A stretch of DNA of 64,000 nt from Bradyrhizobium liaoningense (GCF_018130785.1 NZ_JAFCJT010000012.1:1-64000); one strand, 5' to 3'. Counted from the first letter of the stretch, positions 24,951 through 33,730 are shown. Notes: generated by a model from the letters alone, not told the origin. Program-made: numbers and translations.

Positions 24951-26482
24951 GCGGCATTCCGCGGCGGCATTTTGTGATGGGATCGCTGGCGAGCGCCACG
25001 CTCGCCGCGCCCTTCGGCATCGTGCGCGGCGCTCCCGTCACCTTCAGCGCCGACCCCTATGCGCTCGGGATCGCATCCGGCTGCCCGCGCGCGGACAGCG
25101 TTATCCTGTGGACGCGGCTCGCGCCACAGCCGCTCGAAGACGGCGGCATGCCTGATACTCCGGTCGAGGTCGAATGGCAGGTCGCGGAGGACGAGAAGTT
25201 TGCGCGCGTCGTTGCACGCGGCGCCGAGCGCGCGATCTCCGAGCTTGCGCATTCCGTGCACGCCGAGGTGAGGGGACTGCAGCCCGATCGCGTCTATTGG
25301 TATCGCTTCCGCGCTGGCAAGGCGGTGAGCCCGGTCGGGCGCACGCGCACCGCGCCAGCCGGGCGCAAGGCGCGCGTCCGTTTCGCCTTCGCCTCCTGCC
25401 AGCAATATGAGCAGGGCTATTTCAGCGCCTATCGCGACATGGCCACGCGCGACCTCGATCTTGTCGTGCACCTCGGCGACTACATCTACGAGCGGTCCTG
25501 GGGATCGCGGCACGTGCGCGAGCACGGCGTCGGAATTCCGACGACGCTGGCCGAATATCGCAACCGCTATGCGCTCTACAAAAGTGATACCGATCTGCAG
25601 GCGGCCCACGCGGCCTTACCGTTTCTGTCGATCTGGGACGACCACGAGGTCACCGACGATTACGCCAATGACACTTCCTACACGGTTCGCGAGTCCCTGC
25701 AGTTCCTGAAGATCCGAGCCGCTGCCTACCAAGCTTACTACGAGCACATGCCGCTTCCGGCCTCGGCGAGGCCACGCGGGCCGGATGCGACGATCTATGA
25801 GCATTATCGGTTCGGCGATGTCATGGATGTATTGCTGCTCGACGACCGACAATATCGTTCGGCGTCGGCCTGCGTGGACGGCGGGCGGCCAACGTGGATC
25901 GTTCCCTGTGCCGAACGTATCGCGGAAGCGCGCACCATGCTGGGGCAGGCGCAGGAAAAATGGTTCAACGAGCGCCTTGGCGATTGTCGTGCGCGATGGA
26001 CCATCGTCGCGCAGCAGACGCTGATGGCGCAGGACCGGCGCGAGGCCGATGACGGTGACCGCTACTGGATGGACGGCTGGGACGGCTATCCCACCGCACG
26101 CCGCCGCTTGCTCGATGCGCTGGCCACGCACCGGACGCGCAACCCGATCGTGATCGGCGGCGACCGCCACGCCTTCTTTGCCTCCAGCCTGAAACGAGAT
26201 TTTGCGCGCTCCGACGAGCCGACCATCGCAACTGAATTCGTCGGCACCTCGATCACATCTGATGGTCCGGGCGAAGCCTCGACGCGCAAGGCGCTCGCGG
26301 ATAATCCGCATCTTGCCTTTGCGCGCGGCGACAAGCGCGGCTATGCCACTGTAGAGCTCGACGAGAAGGCCTGCACGGTCGGCTTCGAAGCTGTCGAAGA
26401 CGTCAAGGACATCAGGAGCGGCGTGCGACGGCTTGCAACCTTCGTGGTCGAGGACGGGACGCGAGGACCAAGGGCGACCTGA
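24947..26482 (+). CDS. phoD: PhoD-family alkaline phosphatase/phosphodiesterase, Tat-exported
   Basis: 511 residues from ATG 24947 (ATGA overlap with the GDPD gene). The N-terminus PRRHFVMGSLASATLAAPFG is a twin-arginine signal, as usual for PhoD. Metal-ligand segments are visible: FAFASCQQYEQGYFSAYRDM, VVHLGDYIYE, SIWDDHEVTDDYAND and PIVIGGDRHAFFASS. PhoD enzymes use Ca2+/Fe3+ and cleave phosphomonoesters or phosphodiesters, including teichoic acids and phospholipid headgroups. As the only clearly exported enzyme in the operon, it could release the diester that the Ugp-type importer takes up. Confidence 0.88.
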   Translation: MSGIPRRHFVMGSLASATLAAPFGIVRGAPVTFSADPYALGIASGCPRADSVILWTRLAPQPLEDGGMPDTPVEVEWQVAEDEKFARVVARGAERAISELAHSVHAEVRGLQPDRVYWYRFRAGKAVSPVGRTRTAPAGRKARVRFAFASCQQYEQGYFSAYRDMATRDLDLVVHLGDYIYERSWGSRHVREHGVGIPTTLAEYRNRYALYKSDTDLQAAHAALPFLSIWDDHEVTDDYANDTSYTVRESLQFLKIRAAAYQAYYEHMPLPASARPRGPDATIYEHYRFGDVMDVLLLDDRQYRSASACVDGGRPTWIVPCAERIAEARTMLGQAQEKWFNERLGDCRARWTIVAQQTLMAQDRREADDGDRYWMDGWDGYPTARRRLLDALATHRTRNPIVIGGDRHAFFASSLKRDFARSDEPTIATEFVGTSITSDGPGEASTRKALADNPHLAFARGDKRGYATVELDEKACTVGFEAVEDVKDIRSGVRRLATFVVEDGTRGPRAT

Positions 26483-27283
26483 ATGCCAGTCGATACCGAA
26501 TTGATGGCGCTGATGCGCAGTGCCGAGCCGATTGTGACCCGGGCAGCTACCACGCTGGTCGAGATGCAGCGTGGCCCACGCGCGACGACGCGCAAGGAGC
26601 TGCGCGACATCGTCACCGACGCCGATCTCGCGGCGGAAAAGATCGTGATCGACGGGCTCAGGCTGTTGACCCCAGGCGCCGCAATCCTGTCGGAGGAGGC
26701 AGGCTTTAGCGGCGCCTCGACAGCTTCGCGCTGGATCATCGATCCGCTCGACGGTACCGTGAACTACGCTGCCGGCCTCCCGTGGTTTTCGGTCAGTGCG
26801 GCCTATCATGACGGCGGCGAGGCGCTGATCGGGCTGGTCGAATCTCCGCTGTCTGGTATCAGCGGTCGTTACGTGCGCGGCGCGCTTGCGACCATCAATG
26901 GCGAACCGGCAAGGGTATCCGACACGCGGTCGCTCTCCGATGCGGTCGTATCGGTCATCCTGACCTCGCACTTTCAACCCGACGAGGTGCGGAGGGCCGC
27001 CGCCATCATCGACCGACTCGGCTCGGTAGTTCGAGGCGTCCGCATTGTCGTTTCCGGTGCACTTGAAATGGCATGGATTGCGGCTGGTCAGCTCGACGCC
27101 TTCGTCTCGGTCAAGTCCGACCTCGTCTCGCATGCGGCCGCCATGCCACTGTTACGCGCGGCAAACGGGCGCGTAACGACAATCGCGGGTGCCGACTCGC
27201 AGTTTGACGATTTGCAGAAGATTGCCACAAATGGTCACGTCCATGACGAGCTTCTGACCTTGCTCCAGGAGATTGCCCTTTGA
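26483..27283 (+). CDS. Inositol-monophosphatase-family phosphatase
   Basis: 266 residues. The Li+-sensitive phosphatase signature is complete: DIVTDADLAAEKIV, ILSEEAGF (metal-binding Glu-Glu), WIIDPLDGTVNYAAGLPWFSVS (the DPLDGT motif), and a C-terminal region where a WDxAA-like motif would be expected but reads SDLVSHAAAMPLLRAANG. The loss of the usual WD suggests altered substrate specificity. Members dephosphorylate inositol, sugar or polyol phosphates. Here it would remove phosphate from the monoester produced by the phosphodiesterase. It ends in a 4-bp overlap with the regulator gene. Confidence 0.85.
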   Translation: MPVDTELMALMRSAEPIVTRAATTLVEMQRGPRATTRKELRDIVTDADLAAEKIVIDGLRLLTPGAAILSEEAGFSGASTASRWIIDPLDGTVNYAAGLPWFSVSAAYHDGGEALIGLVESPLSGISGRYVRGALATINGEPARVSDTRSLSDAVVSVILTSHFQPDEVRRAAAIIDRLGSVVRGVRIVVSGALEMAWIAAGQLDAFVSVKSDLVSHAAAMPLLRAANGRVTTIAGADSQFDDLQKIATNGHVHDELLTLLQEIAL

Positions 27284-28227
27284 GTGACCAGACCATTTTG
27301 CGGATTGCTTGGCTCTACTATATGGAGAATCTGACCCAGGCCGAAATCGGCGAGCGGCTCGGGCTGACGCGTGCGCGCGTCAATCGCATGCTGTCGGAGG
27401 CCAGGCACAGTGGTATCGTCAGCATTCGGCTGAATTCGGAGTTCGCGAGCTGCACCGAGCTGGAGCATCAGCTTCGCGAGCGCTGCGGGCTGGATGACGC
27501 GGTGGTCGTCCCGAGTCCCGAGAATCCTGAACAGATCGCAAGCCTGATCGGCATGGCGGCCGGGGCCTATCTGTCGAAGTTTCTGGAAGAGAAGCGCCCG
27601 CGCACGATCGGGATCGGTTGGGGTGCGACCCTGCGTGAAACGATTCGTCACGTGACACCTGCGGAGTACCAGGACCTCTGGGTTGTTTCGATGATGGGGG
27701 GTCTCTCGCGCGGGCTCGAGCTCAACACGTTCGAGATCGCGGGCGAGTTGGCGCGGCGGCTGCACGCCAAATGCAGCTATTTGGCCGCTCCGATCTACGC
27801 AAGTAGCAAGCGCTCGCGCGACACGTTCATGGCCCAGGAAGTCTATGCGGAGGTTCTGGAACGCGTCGGCCGGCTCGACCTTGCGTTGCTCAGCCTGGGC
27901 GATCTCTCGCCGCGTTCTCTCTTGGTGCGGCACGGCCTGCCGCCCGACGTCGGCATCGAGGATTTGCGCGCGGCCGGGGCGGTGGGCGACGTACTGGGGC
28001 AGTATCTCGATCAATCCGGCCGGCAGATCAACCACGGCATCAATTCGCGCGCCATTGCGCTGCCGATCGAAAAGCTCGCCAAGACGCCAACGGTGATGCT
28101 GATAGCAGGTGGAACCAACAAGGCGCCGGTGATTGCGGCCGCGCTGCAGGGTCGGATCGGCAAGGTGCTGATCACGGACGAGAAAGCTGCGGCCGGCGCG
28201 CTCAGGCTGATCGGCAAGCAGCAATGA
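27280..28227 (+). CDS. SorC/DeoR-type sugar-binding transcriptional regulator
   Basis: 315 residues from a TTG at 27280 overlapping the previous stop (TTGA). The N-terminal helix-turn-helix (RIAWLYYMENLTQAEIGERLGLTRARVNRML) is followed by a SorC-type effector-binding domain that shares the fold of ribose-5-phosphate isomerase-like sugar-phosphate sensors (TIGIGWGATLRETI, PIYASS, LALLSLGDLSPRSLL, INSRAIALPIE). Such regulators respond to phosphorylated sugars or polyols, so the effector is probably a pathway intermediate. It sits inside the operon it likely controls. Confidence 0.88.
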   Translation: MSDQTILRIAWLYYMENLTQAEIGERLGLTRARVNRMLSEARHSGIVSIRLNSEFASCTELEHQLRERCGLDDAVVVPSPENPEQIASLIGMAAGAYLSKFLEEKRPRTIGIGWGATLRETIRHVTPAEYQDLWVVSMMGGLSRGLELNTFEIAGELARRLHAKCSYLAAPIYASSKRSRDTFMAQEVYAEVLERVGRLDLALLSLGDLSPRSLLVRHGLPPDVGIEDLRAAGAVGDVLGQYLDQSGRQINHGINSRAIALPIEKLAKTPTVMLIAGGTNKAPVIAAALQGRIGKVLITDEKAAAGALRLIGKQQ

Positions 28228-29711
28228 GCCTGTTTCTGGGACTCGACATCGGGACATCAGCCGTCAAGGCGATCATCGTCGATGCCGAGGATCGTGAGCA
28301 GGCGAGCGCGGTGGCGCCGCTATCGATCGATCATCCGCGGCCGCTGTGGTCCGAGCAGCATCCGGATGCCTGGTGGACGGCGTCAGTCGCCGTGCTCGAT
28401 CGGCTCGCCGCCGAGCATCCGAAACTGATGTCTGGTGTGGCGGCGCTCGGTCTTTCCGGCCAGATGCTCGGTGTTGCCCTGATCGATGCCGCCGGTCGAC
28501 CCATTCGGCCGGCTCCCCTCTGGAACGACGGGCGAGCGGCCGCCGAATGCGCAGAGCTCGACGCAAACGTGACGGATTTCGCAGGTCTTGCTGGCGCGCG
28601 GCCGATGCCCGGCTTTTCCGCCCCAAAAATCCTCTGGCTGTCGCGTCACGAACCGGACGCCTTGAAGCGCGCTCGAAACATTCTGCTCACCAAAGACTAC
28701 GTGCGCCTGTGCCTGACGGGCGAAGCCATCTCCGATCGCGCCGACTCATCGGCGACGCTGTTGATGGATACGCAGGCCGGGGCATGGTCGTCGCAGCTTG
28801 CGGGAGCGTGTGGCATCAGCACCGATTTGCTGCCGGAACTCGTCGAGAGCGGAGCGTCTGGTGGTATGCTGCGGTCCGAATTGGCACGGCGCTTTGGCCT
28901 GCGCGCCAATCTTCCCATCGCGGGCGGTGCAGGTGACAACATGGCCGGCGCGATCGGTGCCGGCGTTGTTCGCGCCGGCGATGCATACATCAGCCTCGGG
29001 ACGTCAGGCGTCTACTTTGTCGCGAACGACCGCTTCGTGCCGGCGCGCGATCAAGGAATGCACACCCACAGACATGCGGTGCCTGGCCTGTTCGGCCAGC
29101 ACGGCTGCGTCCTGAGTGCAGCGAGCGCGCTGAACTGGGTTGCTGGCGTCCTGGGCATCGCCTCGATCGAGCGCTTTCTTGCCGAGATCGAAGCGGCGGA
29201 TCTGTCGCCGGCCGATATTCCGGTGTTTTCGCCCTATCTCGGCGGCGAGCGGACGCCGCACGACGATCCACTTGCCACCGCAACGCTGTCGAATCTGCGC
29301 GGTTCGGCGGGGGCACTTCACATCGGCCGCGCCGTCCTCGAGGGCGTCGCTTTCGCGATAGCCGACTGCCACGATGCGCTCACCGCGGCCGGCGCATCGA
29401 TCGGAACGATCGCGCTTGTCGGCGGCGGCGCGCGGAGCCGGTTCTGGGGGCGACTCATCGCGACGGCGATTGACCGCCCCCTGCTGCTGCCGCCATTGGC
29501 CCTGTTGGGGCCGGCGCTCGGTGCCGCGCGGCTGGCACGCCAGGCAAGCGGCGGTGGTTTGAGCGCTGAGGGCGACCGCCGTGGAATGACCATGCTCGAG
29601 CCAAACGTCGGCTGGCGCTCGGGTTTGGAGGAACGACGCGCCATCTATCGGCAACACTACGCAAGATCACCTGGTAAGAACATTTGTAAATCGCAAAGTA
29701 CATATGTATAG
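28224..29711 (+). CDS. xylB: FGGY-family carbohydrate kinase (xylulokinase-like)
   Basis: 495 residues, ATGA overlap with the regulator gene. FGGY landmarks: N-terminal LGLDIGTSAVKAIIVD (phosphate loop), GLSGQMLGVALID, PAPLWNDGR, the C-terminal GGAGDNMAGAIGAGV with DAYISLGTSGVYFVA, and VGGGARSRFWGRLIATAI. GQMLG and LWNDGR are typical of xylulokinases rather than glycerol or gluconate kinases. It would phosphorylate the ketose produced by the neighbouring dehydrogenase, feeding the pentose phosphate pathway. Xylulokinase is the best call, but another ketopentose kinase is possible. Confidence 0.85.
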   Translation: MSLFLGLDIGTSAVKAIIVDAEDREQASAVAPLSIDHPRPLWSEQHPDAWWTASVAVLDRLAAEHPKLMSGVAALGLSGQMLGVALIDAAGRPIRPAPLWNDGRAAAECAELDANVTDFAGLAGARPMPGFSAPKILWLSRHEPDALKRARNILLTKDYVRLCLTGEAISDRADSSATLLMDTQAGAWSSQLAGACGISTDLLPELVESGASGGMLRSELARRFGLRANLPIAGGAGDNMAGAIGAGVVRAGDAYISLGTSGVYFVANDRFVPARDQGMHTHRHAVPGLFGQHGCVLSAASALNWVAGVLGIASIERFLAEIEAADLSPADIPVFSPYLGGERTPHDDPLATATLSNLRGSAGALHIGRAVLEGVAFAIADCHDALTAAGASIGTIALVGGGARSRFWGRLIATAIDRPLLLPPLALLGPALGAARLARQASGGGLSAEGDRRGMTMLEPNVGWRSGLEERRAIYRQHYARSPGKNICKSQSTYV

Positions 29712-29768
29712 TGCTGGAATCGCCGAGGGCGGCGACGCCGGAAACATGCAGGAACCAGGGCTTTGAAC

Positions 29769-30785
29769 ATGCGCGCAGCGGTTCTCCACGATGTTCGCGA
29801 TATTCGCGTCACTGAAATTCCAACGCCAACGCCGGCCGCGGATGAAGTCATCGTGCGGGTCCGGGCCGTGGGCGTGTGCGGCAGCGATCTGCATTCGTAT
29901 CTGGAAGGCGGCACGACTGGTCCGACTCGGATCAATCCGTTCGTGCTCGGCCACGAGTTTTCCGGCACGCTGACCCCCGAGAGCGCACGGCGGGCTGGAT
30001 TGCCGGCAGATGCGCTGATGGCGGTGGATCCCGCCATTTCCTGCGGTCGTTGCGAATGGTGCCATCGCGGGCACACCAATTTGTGCCCGCATGTCCGGTT
30101 TCTTGGCTACGCCCCGAATAACGGCGCCATGGCCGAGTTCATCTGTGTGCCAACGTCTGCCGTGCATATTGTGCCCGACAGTATCGACCCCGCCGGCGCC
30201 GCAATCCTGGAAACACTCGGCGTTGCGATCCATGCCATGGACCTCGCGCGTCCGCGATTGCTTGAAACTGTCGCCGTGCTGGGCTGCGGTCCGGTTGGAT
30301 TGCTGCTAATTCAGTTGGCGCGGCTGGCCGGCGCCAGCAAAATCGTCGCAATCGATCCAGTCAGAGCGCGGACAGGATTGGCCTGCGACCTCGGTGCTGA
30401 TGTTGGGTGCGGCAGCCACGAAGAGGCTGCCGGTTTCACTGACGGCCGCGGGGCCGACCTCGTCATCGAAGCGACCGATTCTTCGCATGGTTTCGAACAT
30501 GCCGCGCGGTGCGCTCGCATTGGCGGCCGCCTGGTCATCGTTGGAATCCCGGAGAACAACCAATATGTGCTGAGCGGCGCGGAGTCTCGGCGTAAAGGCC
30601 TGTCGATCAAATTCTCGCGCCGCATGCCGGAGGTCTATCCACGGGCAATCGCTCTGGCAGAGAGTGGTCGCGTCAAGCTCGCGCCGCTGGCAACGCACCG
30701 ATTTTCGCTGGATGAGACGCCCGCGGCGTTCGAACAGCAGGTCGCGCGCCGCGACGGGATCGTCAAAGCGATAATCTATCCGTAG
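29769..30785 (+). CDS. Zinc-dependent polyol/sorbitol-type alcohol dehydrogenase
   Basis: 338 residues from ATG 29769. It is a medium-chain dehydrogenase with catalytic zinc ligands in VCGSDLHSYL and GHEFSG, the structural zinc cysteines in SCGRCEWCHRGHTNLCPHVRFLG, and a Rossmann motif VAVLGCGPVGLLLIQLARLAGASKIVAIDP. The acidic residue after the second strand (AIDP) suggests NAD use. It resembles sorbitol, xylitol and L-iditol dehydrogenases. Together with the FGGY kinase it would oxidise a polyol to a ketose. The gap of 57 bp before it is the largest since ugpB. Confidence 0.85.
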   Translation: MRAAVLHDVRDIRVTEIPTPTPAADEVIVRVRAVGVCGSDLHSYLEGGTTGPTRINPFVLGHEFSGTLTPESARRAGLPADALMAVDPAISCGRCEWCHRGHTNLCPHVRFLGYAPNNGAMAEFICVPTSAVHIVPDSIDPAGAAILETLGVAIHAMDLARPRLLETVAVLGCGPVGLLLIQLARLAGASKIVAIDPVRARTGLACDLGADVGCGSHEEAAGFTDGRGADLVIEATDSSHGFEHAARCARIGGRLVIVGIPENNQYVLSGAESRRKGLSIKFSRRMPEVYPRAIALAESGRVKLAPLATHRFSLDETPAAFEQQVARRDGIVKAIIYP

Positions 30786-30813
30786 ATCACGAGCGGGCTC
30801 GCGAGCTTGGTGA

Positions 30814-31479
30814 ATGGCTAAAGCGCTCATTTTCGATTTTGACGGCGTCGTCGCTGATAGCGAGGTCTTGGCCAACACCGTGCTTGCCGAAGTCGTGACT
30901 GAACTTGGCGTGCCCACGACCCTCGAAGATTCCTATCGCTCCTATCTCGGTAAGAGATTCAGCGAGATCATCGCCGAGATCGAGAAAACCGTCGGGAGGA
31001 CACTGCCGACATCGTTCGGGGATCAGTATCAGGCCAGAACATTGGCGCGTTTCAGGCAGTCGCTCCTGCCAATTGCCGGAGTACGCGAGTTCATAGCGAA
31101 AGTTGATCACGTACCTCGGTGCATCGCGTCGTCCTCCTCGCCAGATCGGCTGGCCCTCTGTCTCGATGTTCTGAATATGACGTCCCTCTTCAATGGGCGC
31201 GTGTTCAGTGCTTCGAGCGTCGAACGAGGCAAGCCGTATCCCGACATCTTCCTGTACGCGGCAGCCAACATCGGCGTTCCCCCTCGCGAATGTATCGTCA
31301 TTGAAGACAGTCCTGGCGGGGTTCGAGCCGCAAGAGCGGCGGGATGTACGGTCGTTGGATTGCTCGCAGCAGGACATCTTCCTAAAGACCACGGTATCAG
31401 TCTCAGGGAAGCCGGAGCTCATTACCTTGCGTTAGACTATCTCGGAGTAGAACGGATCGCAGGTGAGTTGCTCGACTGA
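30814..31479 (+). CDS. HAD-superfamily phosphatase (beta-phosphoglucomutase-like)
   Basis: 221 residues with all HAD motifs: LIFDFDGVVADSE (nucleophile Asp), CIASSSSPDRL (motif II Ser), GKPYPDIFL (motif III Lys) and VIEDSPGGVRAARAAG (motif IV). The helical cap between motifs I and II is of the C1 type found in 2-deoxyglucose-6-phosphatase and beta-phosphoglucomutase-like enzymes. It probably dephosphorylates a sugar or polyol phosphate, or repairs a side product of the operon. It is the last gene on this strand before a relic-rich stretch. Confidence 0.85.
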   Translation: MAKALIFDFDGVVADSEVLANTVLAEVVTELGVPTTLEDSYRSYLGKRFSEIIAEIEKTVGRTLPTSFGDQYQARTLARFRQSLLPIAGVREFIAKVDHVPRCIASSSSPDRLALCLDVLNMTSLFNGRVFSASSVERGKPYPDIFLYAAANIGVPPRECIVIEDSPGGVRAARAAGCTVVGLLAAGHLPKDHGISLREAGAHYLALDYLGVERIAGELLD

Positions 31480-31724
31480 CTGGCGGCTAAGGCCTGTGCA
31501 TCCAGTTACCTGACGCAGCGTGGAGGCTGGTAACGGTACCTTGCGGTTCGCTCAATGAAGTGAAGCGGACTTGTTCAAGTTGAGTTCTTCGCATTTTGCC
31601 CAAGTCGATGGCGGCGAGACCACCGTCGTTGTTCCAGAATGCCGAATTTAGGAATTATCTGTGGTTGGTGCTTCGAAAAGGTTCGTGCCCTCAATGCGGC
31701 AGAGGCACCATGGCGAAATTTCCC

Positions 31725-32019
31725 TCAATCTCTGACGAATTTCGCAGCGTTGACGTCGCCGCCGCGTGAGCGTCCCAGGGCTGCCATCGCACTGTCACGC
31801 GATTCGAACAGCGCTTTGCGAACGATCGTCTCGGCTTTCGCTCCGCTGCCTGCGGCGATCGCCTTGGCGGCGGCGGCCCAGTCGGCTGCCGCGACCCGGC
31901 GCCGTTCTGCGGTCAGGAAATCGAGCGTATGCTCGCGCCAGATCAATCCCCATAGTGAGCCGCGGTTTTGGTCGCGAAGTGTTTTGATCAGCAGGGGATT
32001 GCCGCAATTGCGGCGTGTC
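31725..32019 (-). pseudogene. 3' relic of a GntR/FCD-type transcriptional regulator
   Basis: On the minus strand a frame without a proper start reads GNPLLIKTLRDQNRGSLWGL, then IWREHTLDFLTAERRRVAAA, DWAAAAKAIAAGSGAKAETI and VRKALFESRDSAMAALG to a stop at 31725. The spacing of Trp/Asn, the A-I-x-x-G-x-x-x-K-A-E turn and the terminal SRD helix resemble the C-terminal FCD effector domain of FadR-like GntR regulators. The DNA-binding half is missing: the coding signal ends at the palindrome at 32001-32014, where an oppositely oriented gene fragment begins. Assignment is by pattern only. Confidence 0.45.
32001..32014. repeat. 14-bp perfect palindrome at the junction of two truncated genes
   Basis: GCCGCAATTGCGGC lies exactly where the minus-strand regulator relic and the plus-strand carboxylase relic meet head to head. 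It could be a deletion scar or the foot of an old hairpin or operator. Confidence 0.7.
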
Positions 32020-32404
32020 GGTGCCGACCTTTACCGTGGTGATCCGCAAAGCTTACGGACTGGGTGCGCTCGGCATGGCTGGAGGTAGCTTCCATGCCTC
32101 GGTCTTTGCCATCTCCTGGCCCACCGGTGAATTCGGCGGCATGGGTCTCGAAGGGCAGGTGAAGCTGGGCCGACGCAAGGAACTGGCCGCAATCGAAGAC
32201 CCGGACGAGCGCCTCAGGACGTACGAGACGTACGTTGCGCAGATGTATGAACGGGGCAAGGCGCTCAACACCGCCTCTCTCTTTGAGCTCGATAATGTGA
32301 TCGATCCCGCCGAGACCAGGAATTGGGTAATTGCCGGGCTCAATTCCGTGCCGCCGCCCCCGCCGCGAACCGGCAAGAAGCGTCCCTTCGTGGACGGATG
32401 GTAG
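32015..32404 (+). pseudogene. C-terminal relic of an acyl-CoA carboxylase carboxyltransferase (beta) subunit
   Basis: 129 residues from GTG 32015. VPTFTVVIRKAYGLGALGMAGG, ISWPTGEFGGMGLEGQVKLG and the tail DVIDPAETRNW-like segment match the last quarter of propionyl/methylcrotonyl-CoA carboxylase beta subunits (about 510-540 residues when intact). The CoA- and biotin-binding N-terminal part is absent and frames upstream do not continue it. It might be translated from GTG, but it cannot be a working carboxyltransferase. It abuts the regulator relic at the palindrome. Confidence 0.8.
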
Positions 32405-32509
32405 GCGCGATGGCGGTACTCACCGGTCATTGCCGTGAGGGTCTCTCCTCGTCATTCGGCTCCCAGCGCTTTGCAGCGCACCGATGATCGACATTCGTGC
32501 CCGAGAGCC

Positions 32510-32650
32510 GCTGCTGCGGCAGGCGCCTACGGCTACTACAACAACAGCTACAACAGCGGCTGCTGCTACGACATCTGCGGCAGCTACGTCTGTCCGGGTC
32601 AGTATCCGAGCCGGCACAATGATGGGCGGTCAATATTTAGGGCGGTGTGA
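32510..32650 (+). pseudogene. Probable 3' relic of a small Tyr/Gly/Cys-rich exported protein
   Basis: The frame ending at TGA 32648-32650 reads AAAAGAYGYYNNSYNSGCCYDI and CGSYVCPGQYPSRHN. This composition resembles the C-termini of small rhizobial surface or periplasmic proteins ending in YxVCPGQYR. The sequence upstream in the frame has no signal peptide and does not look coding, so the 5' part is probably lost. The codons are repetitive (aac/agc/tac). Low confidence. Confidence 0.3.
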
Positions 32651-33322
32651 GTTCGCCCATTCGCGGGCGTGGGGAATGGGCGCCCGCGGCGGTAGGATCG
32701 CTCGGAGCTTCTGGGTGGTGGGTAGGCCTTCCATTCGCTCCCGCCACCGGCAGAACGCTGGATACTTCGGATACATGTTCCTGCCTTCGTCGGTCAGGCT
32801 GAATGCAAACGTGCTCGGCAAGAGATAGAAATCCGCGATCGTCAGCTCCGGACCGAGCAGATGGTTCCGTCCGTCGGCAAGTTCGCGCTCCAGGACTGCG
32901 AGCGCGTTTTCGATCTTCGGCATTGCGTGCGCCACCACCTTCTCGTCGGACGCAATCCCGAGTTCGGGAAAGACAAGCCGTTCGTGGGTCACATGGTAAA
33001 TCATATAGGGGTAGACGTAGTTATTGACGACGTTGATCCATTGGACCATGCGTGCCCGTGCGCGCGGGTCTTGCGGCGTCAGCCGCGCTCCCTCGAACGC
33101 CTCGTCGATGTAGCTGACGATGGCGCTCGTTTCGTAAACGATGAAGTCGCCGTGCCGGAATATCGGGACGCGGTTGAAGGGATGTAGCGCGAGATGCTCA
33201 GCCTTGCCCATCACGGGCTCAAGGTCCTGGAAGGTGTACGTCACCTCCTTGTGGGTCAGGATGAGCCGAACGATGTTGACGAACGTGCTGCGCGGAAAGC
33301 CGTAAACGACGGTCTCGGACAT
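32630..33322 (-). CDS. Glutathione S-transferase family protein
   Basis: 230 residues from ATG 33322 (GGAG 9 bp upstream); a start at 33346 would add eight residues. The thioredoxin-like N-domain has VYGFPRSTFVNIVRLIL, the cis-proline/glutathione-binding FNRVPIFRHGDFIVYETSAIVSYIDE (VP and E-T/S-A-I), followed by an all-helical C-domain with LLGPELTIADFYLLP. The catalytic position in the first loop is Ser rather than Tyr, as in theta/beta-like bacterial GSTs. Function probably detoxification or isomerisation. It is a single gene between relics and a DUF1127 gene. Confidence 0.87.
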   Translation of the reverse strand: MSETVVYGFPRSTFVNIVRLILTHKEVTYTFQDLEPVMGKAEHLALHPFNRVPIFRHGDFIVYETSAIVSYIDEAFEGARLTPQDPRARARMVQWINVVNNYVYPYMIYHVTHERLVFPELGIASDEKVVAHAMPKIENALAVLERELADGRNHLLGPELTIADFYLLPSTFAFSLTDEGRNMYPKYPAFCRWRERMEGLPTTQKLRAILPPRAPIPHAREWANSHRPKY

Positions 33323-33365
33323 CTGGCGGTACTCCGGTTCAATCACGAAGTCGGATCGGTCAGGG

Positions 33366-33602
33366 TTACTTCCAAAACGGCGTGTCGGCCTGCATCAAAG
33401 CCTCCTCCCGGGTGAGCCCGAGGTCCGCGAGCAGATGTGGGTCGTTGGCGATGGCGCGAAGATCGGCCCGCTGGTGTGCCCGTTCGCTGCGCGCAAGCCA
33501 TTTGTCGAGCAGCGTCAGCCATGAATTTTGTTGATGATCCATGGCCGCTGCGCGGCGCCGGGCGTGTGTTGAAGAGGCGCTGACTGCGAAAACCGTTGAC
33601 AT
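33366..33602 (-). CDS. DUF1127 small protein
   Basis: 78 residues from ATG 33602, supported by GGAGG 6 bp upstream. The C-terminal half is the DUF1127 arginine-rich helix-turn-helix-like motif: RADLRAIANDPHLLADLGLTREEALMQADTPFW. Related small proteins (YjiS type) bind RNA or act in phosphate and carbon regulation in Agrobacterium. The first 30 residues are unconserved in appearance. It is divergent from the LysR regulator at 33731. Confidence 0.8.
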   Translation of the reverse strand: MSTVFAVSASSTHARRRAAAMDHQQNSWLTLLDKWLARSERAHQRADLRAIANDPHLLADLGLTREEALMQADTPFWK

Positions 33603-33730
33603 TGAAGGCCTCCAAATCTGATCATTTCGACTTGCCGAGGGTCTCCTTAAGCCCGGTAGGGCACGGTCCGCAAAGCATCGTTTCTCGGGCCTGCCCCAAT
33701 TATTCTCATGAACTTTCGGAAAGCCCCGCG

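Noticed and set aside
25616..27133. 505-codon minus-strand frame over phoD and the IMPase gene
   Set aside because: Antisense to two overlapping family-typed genes; no domain recognisable.
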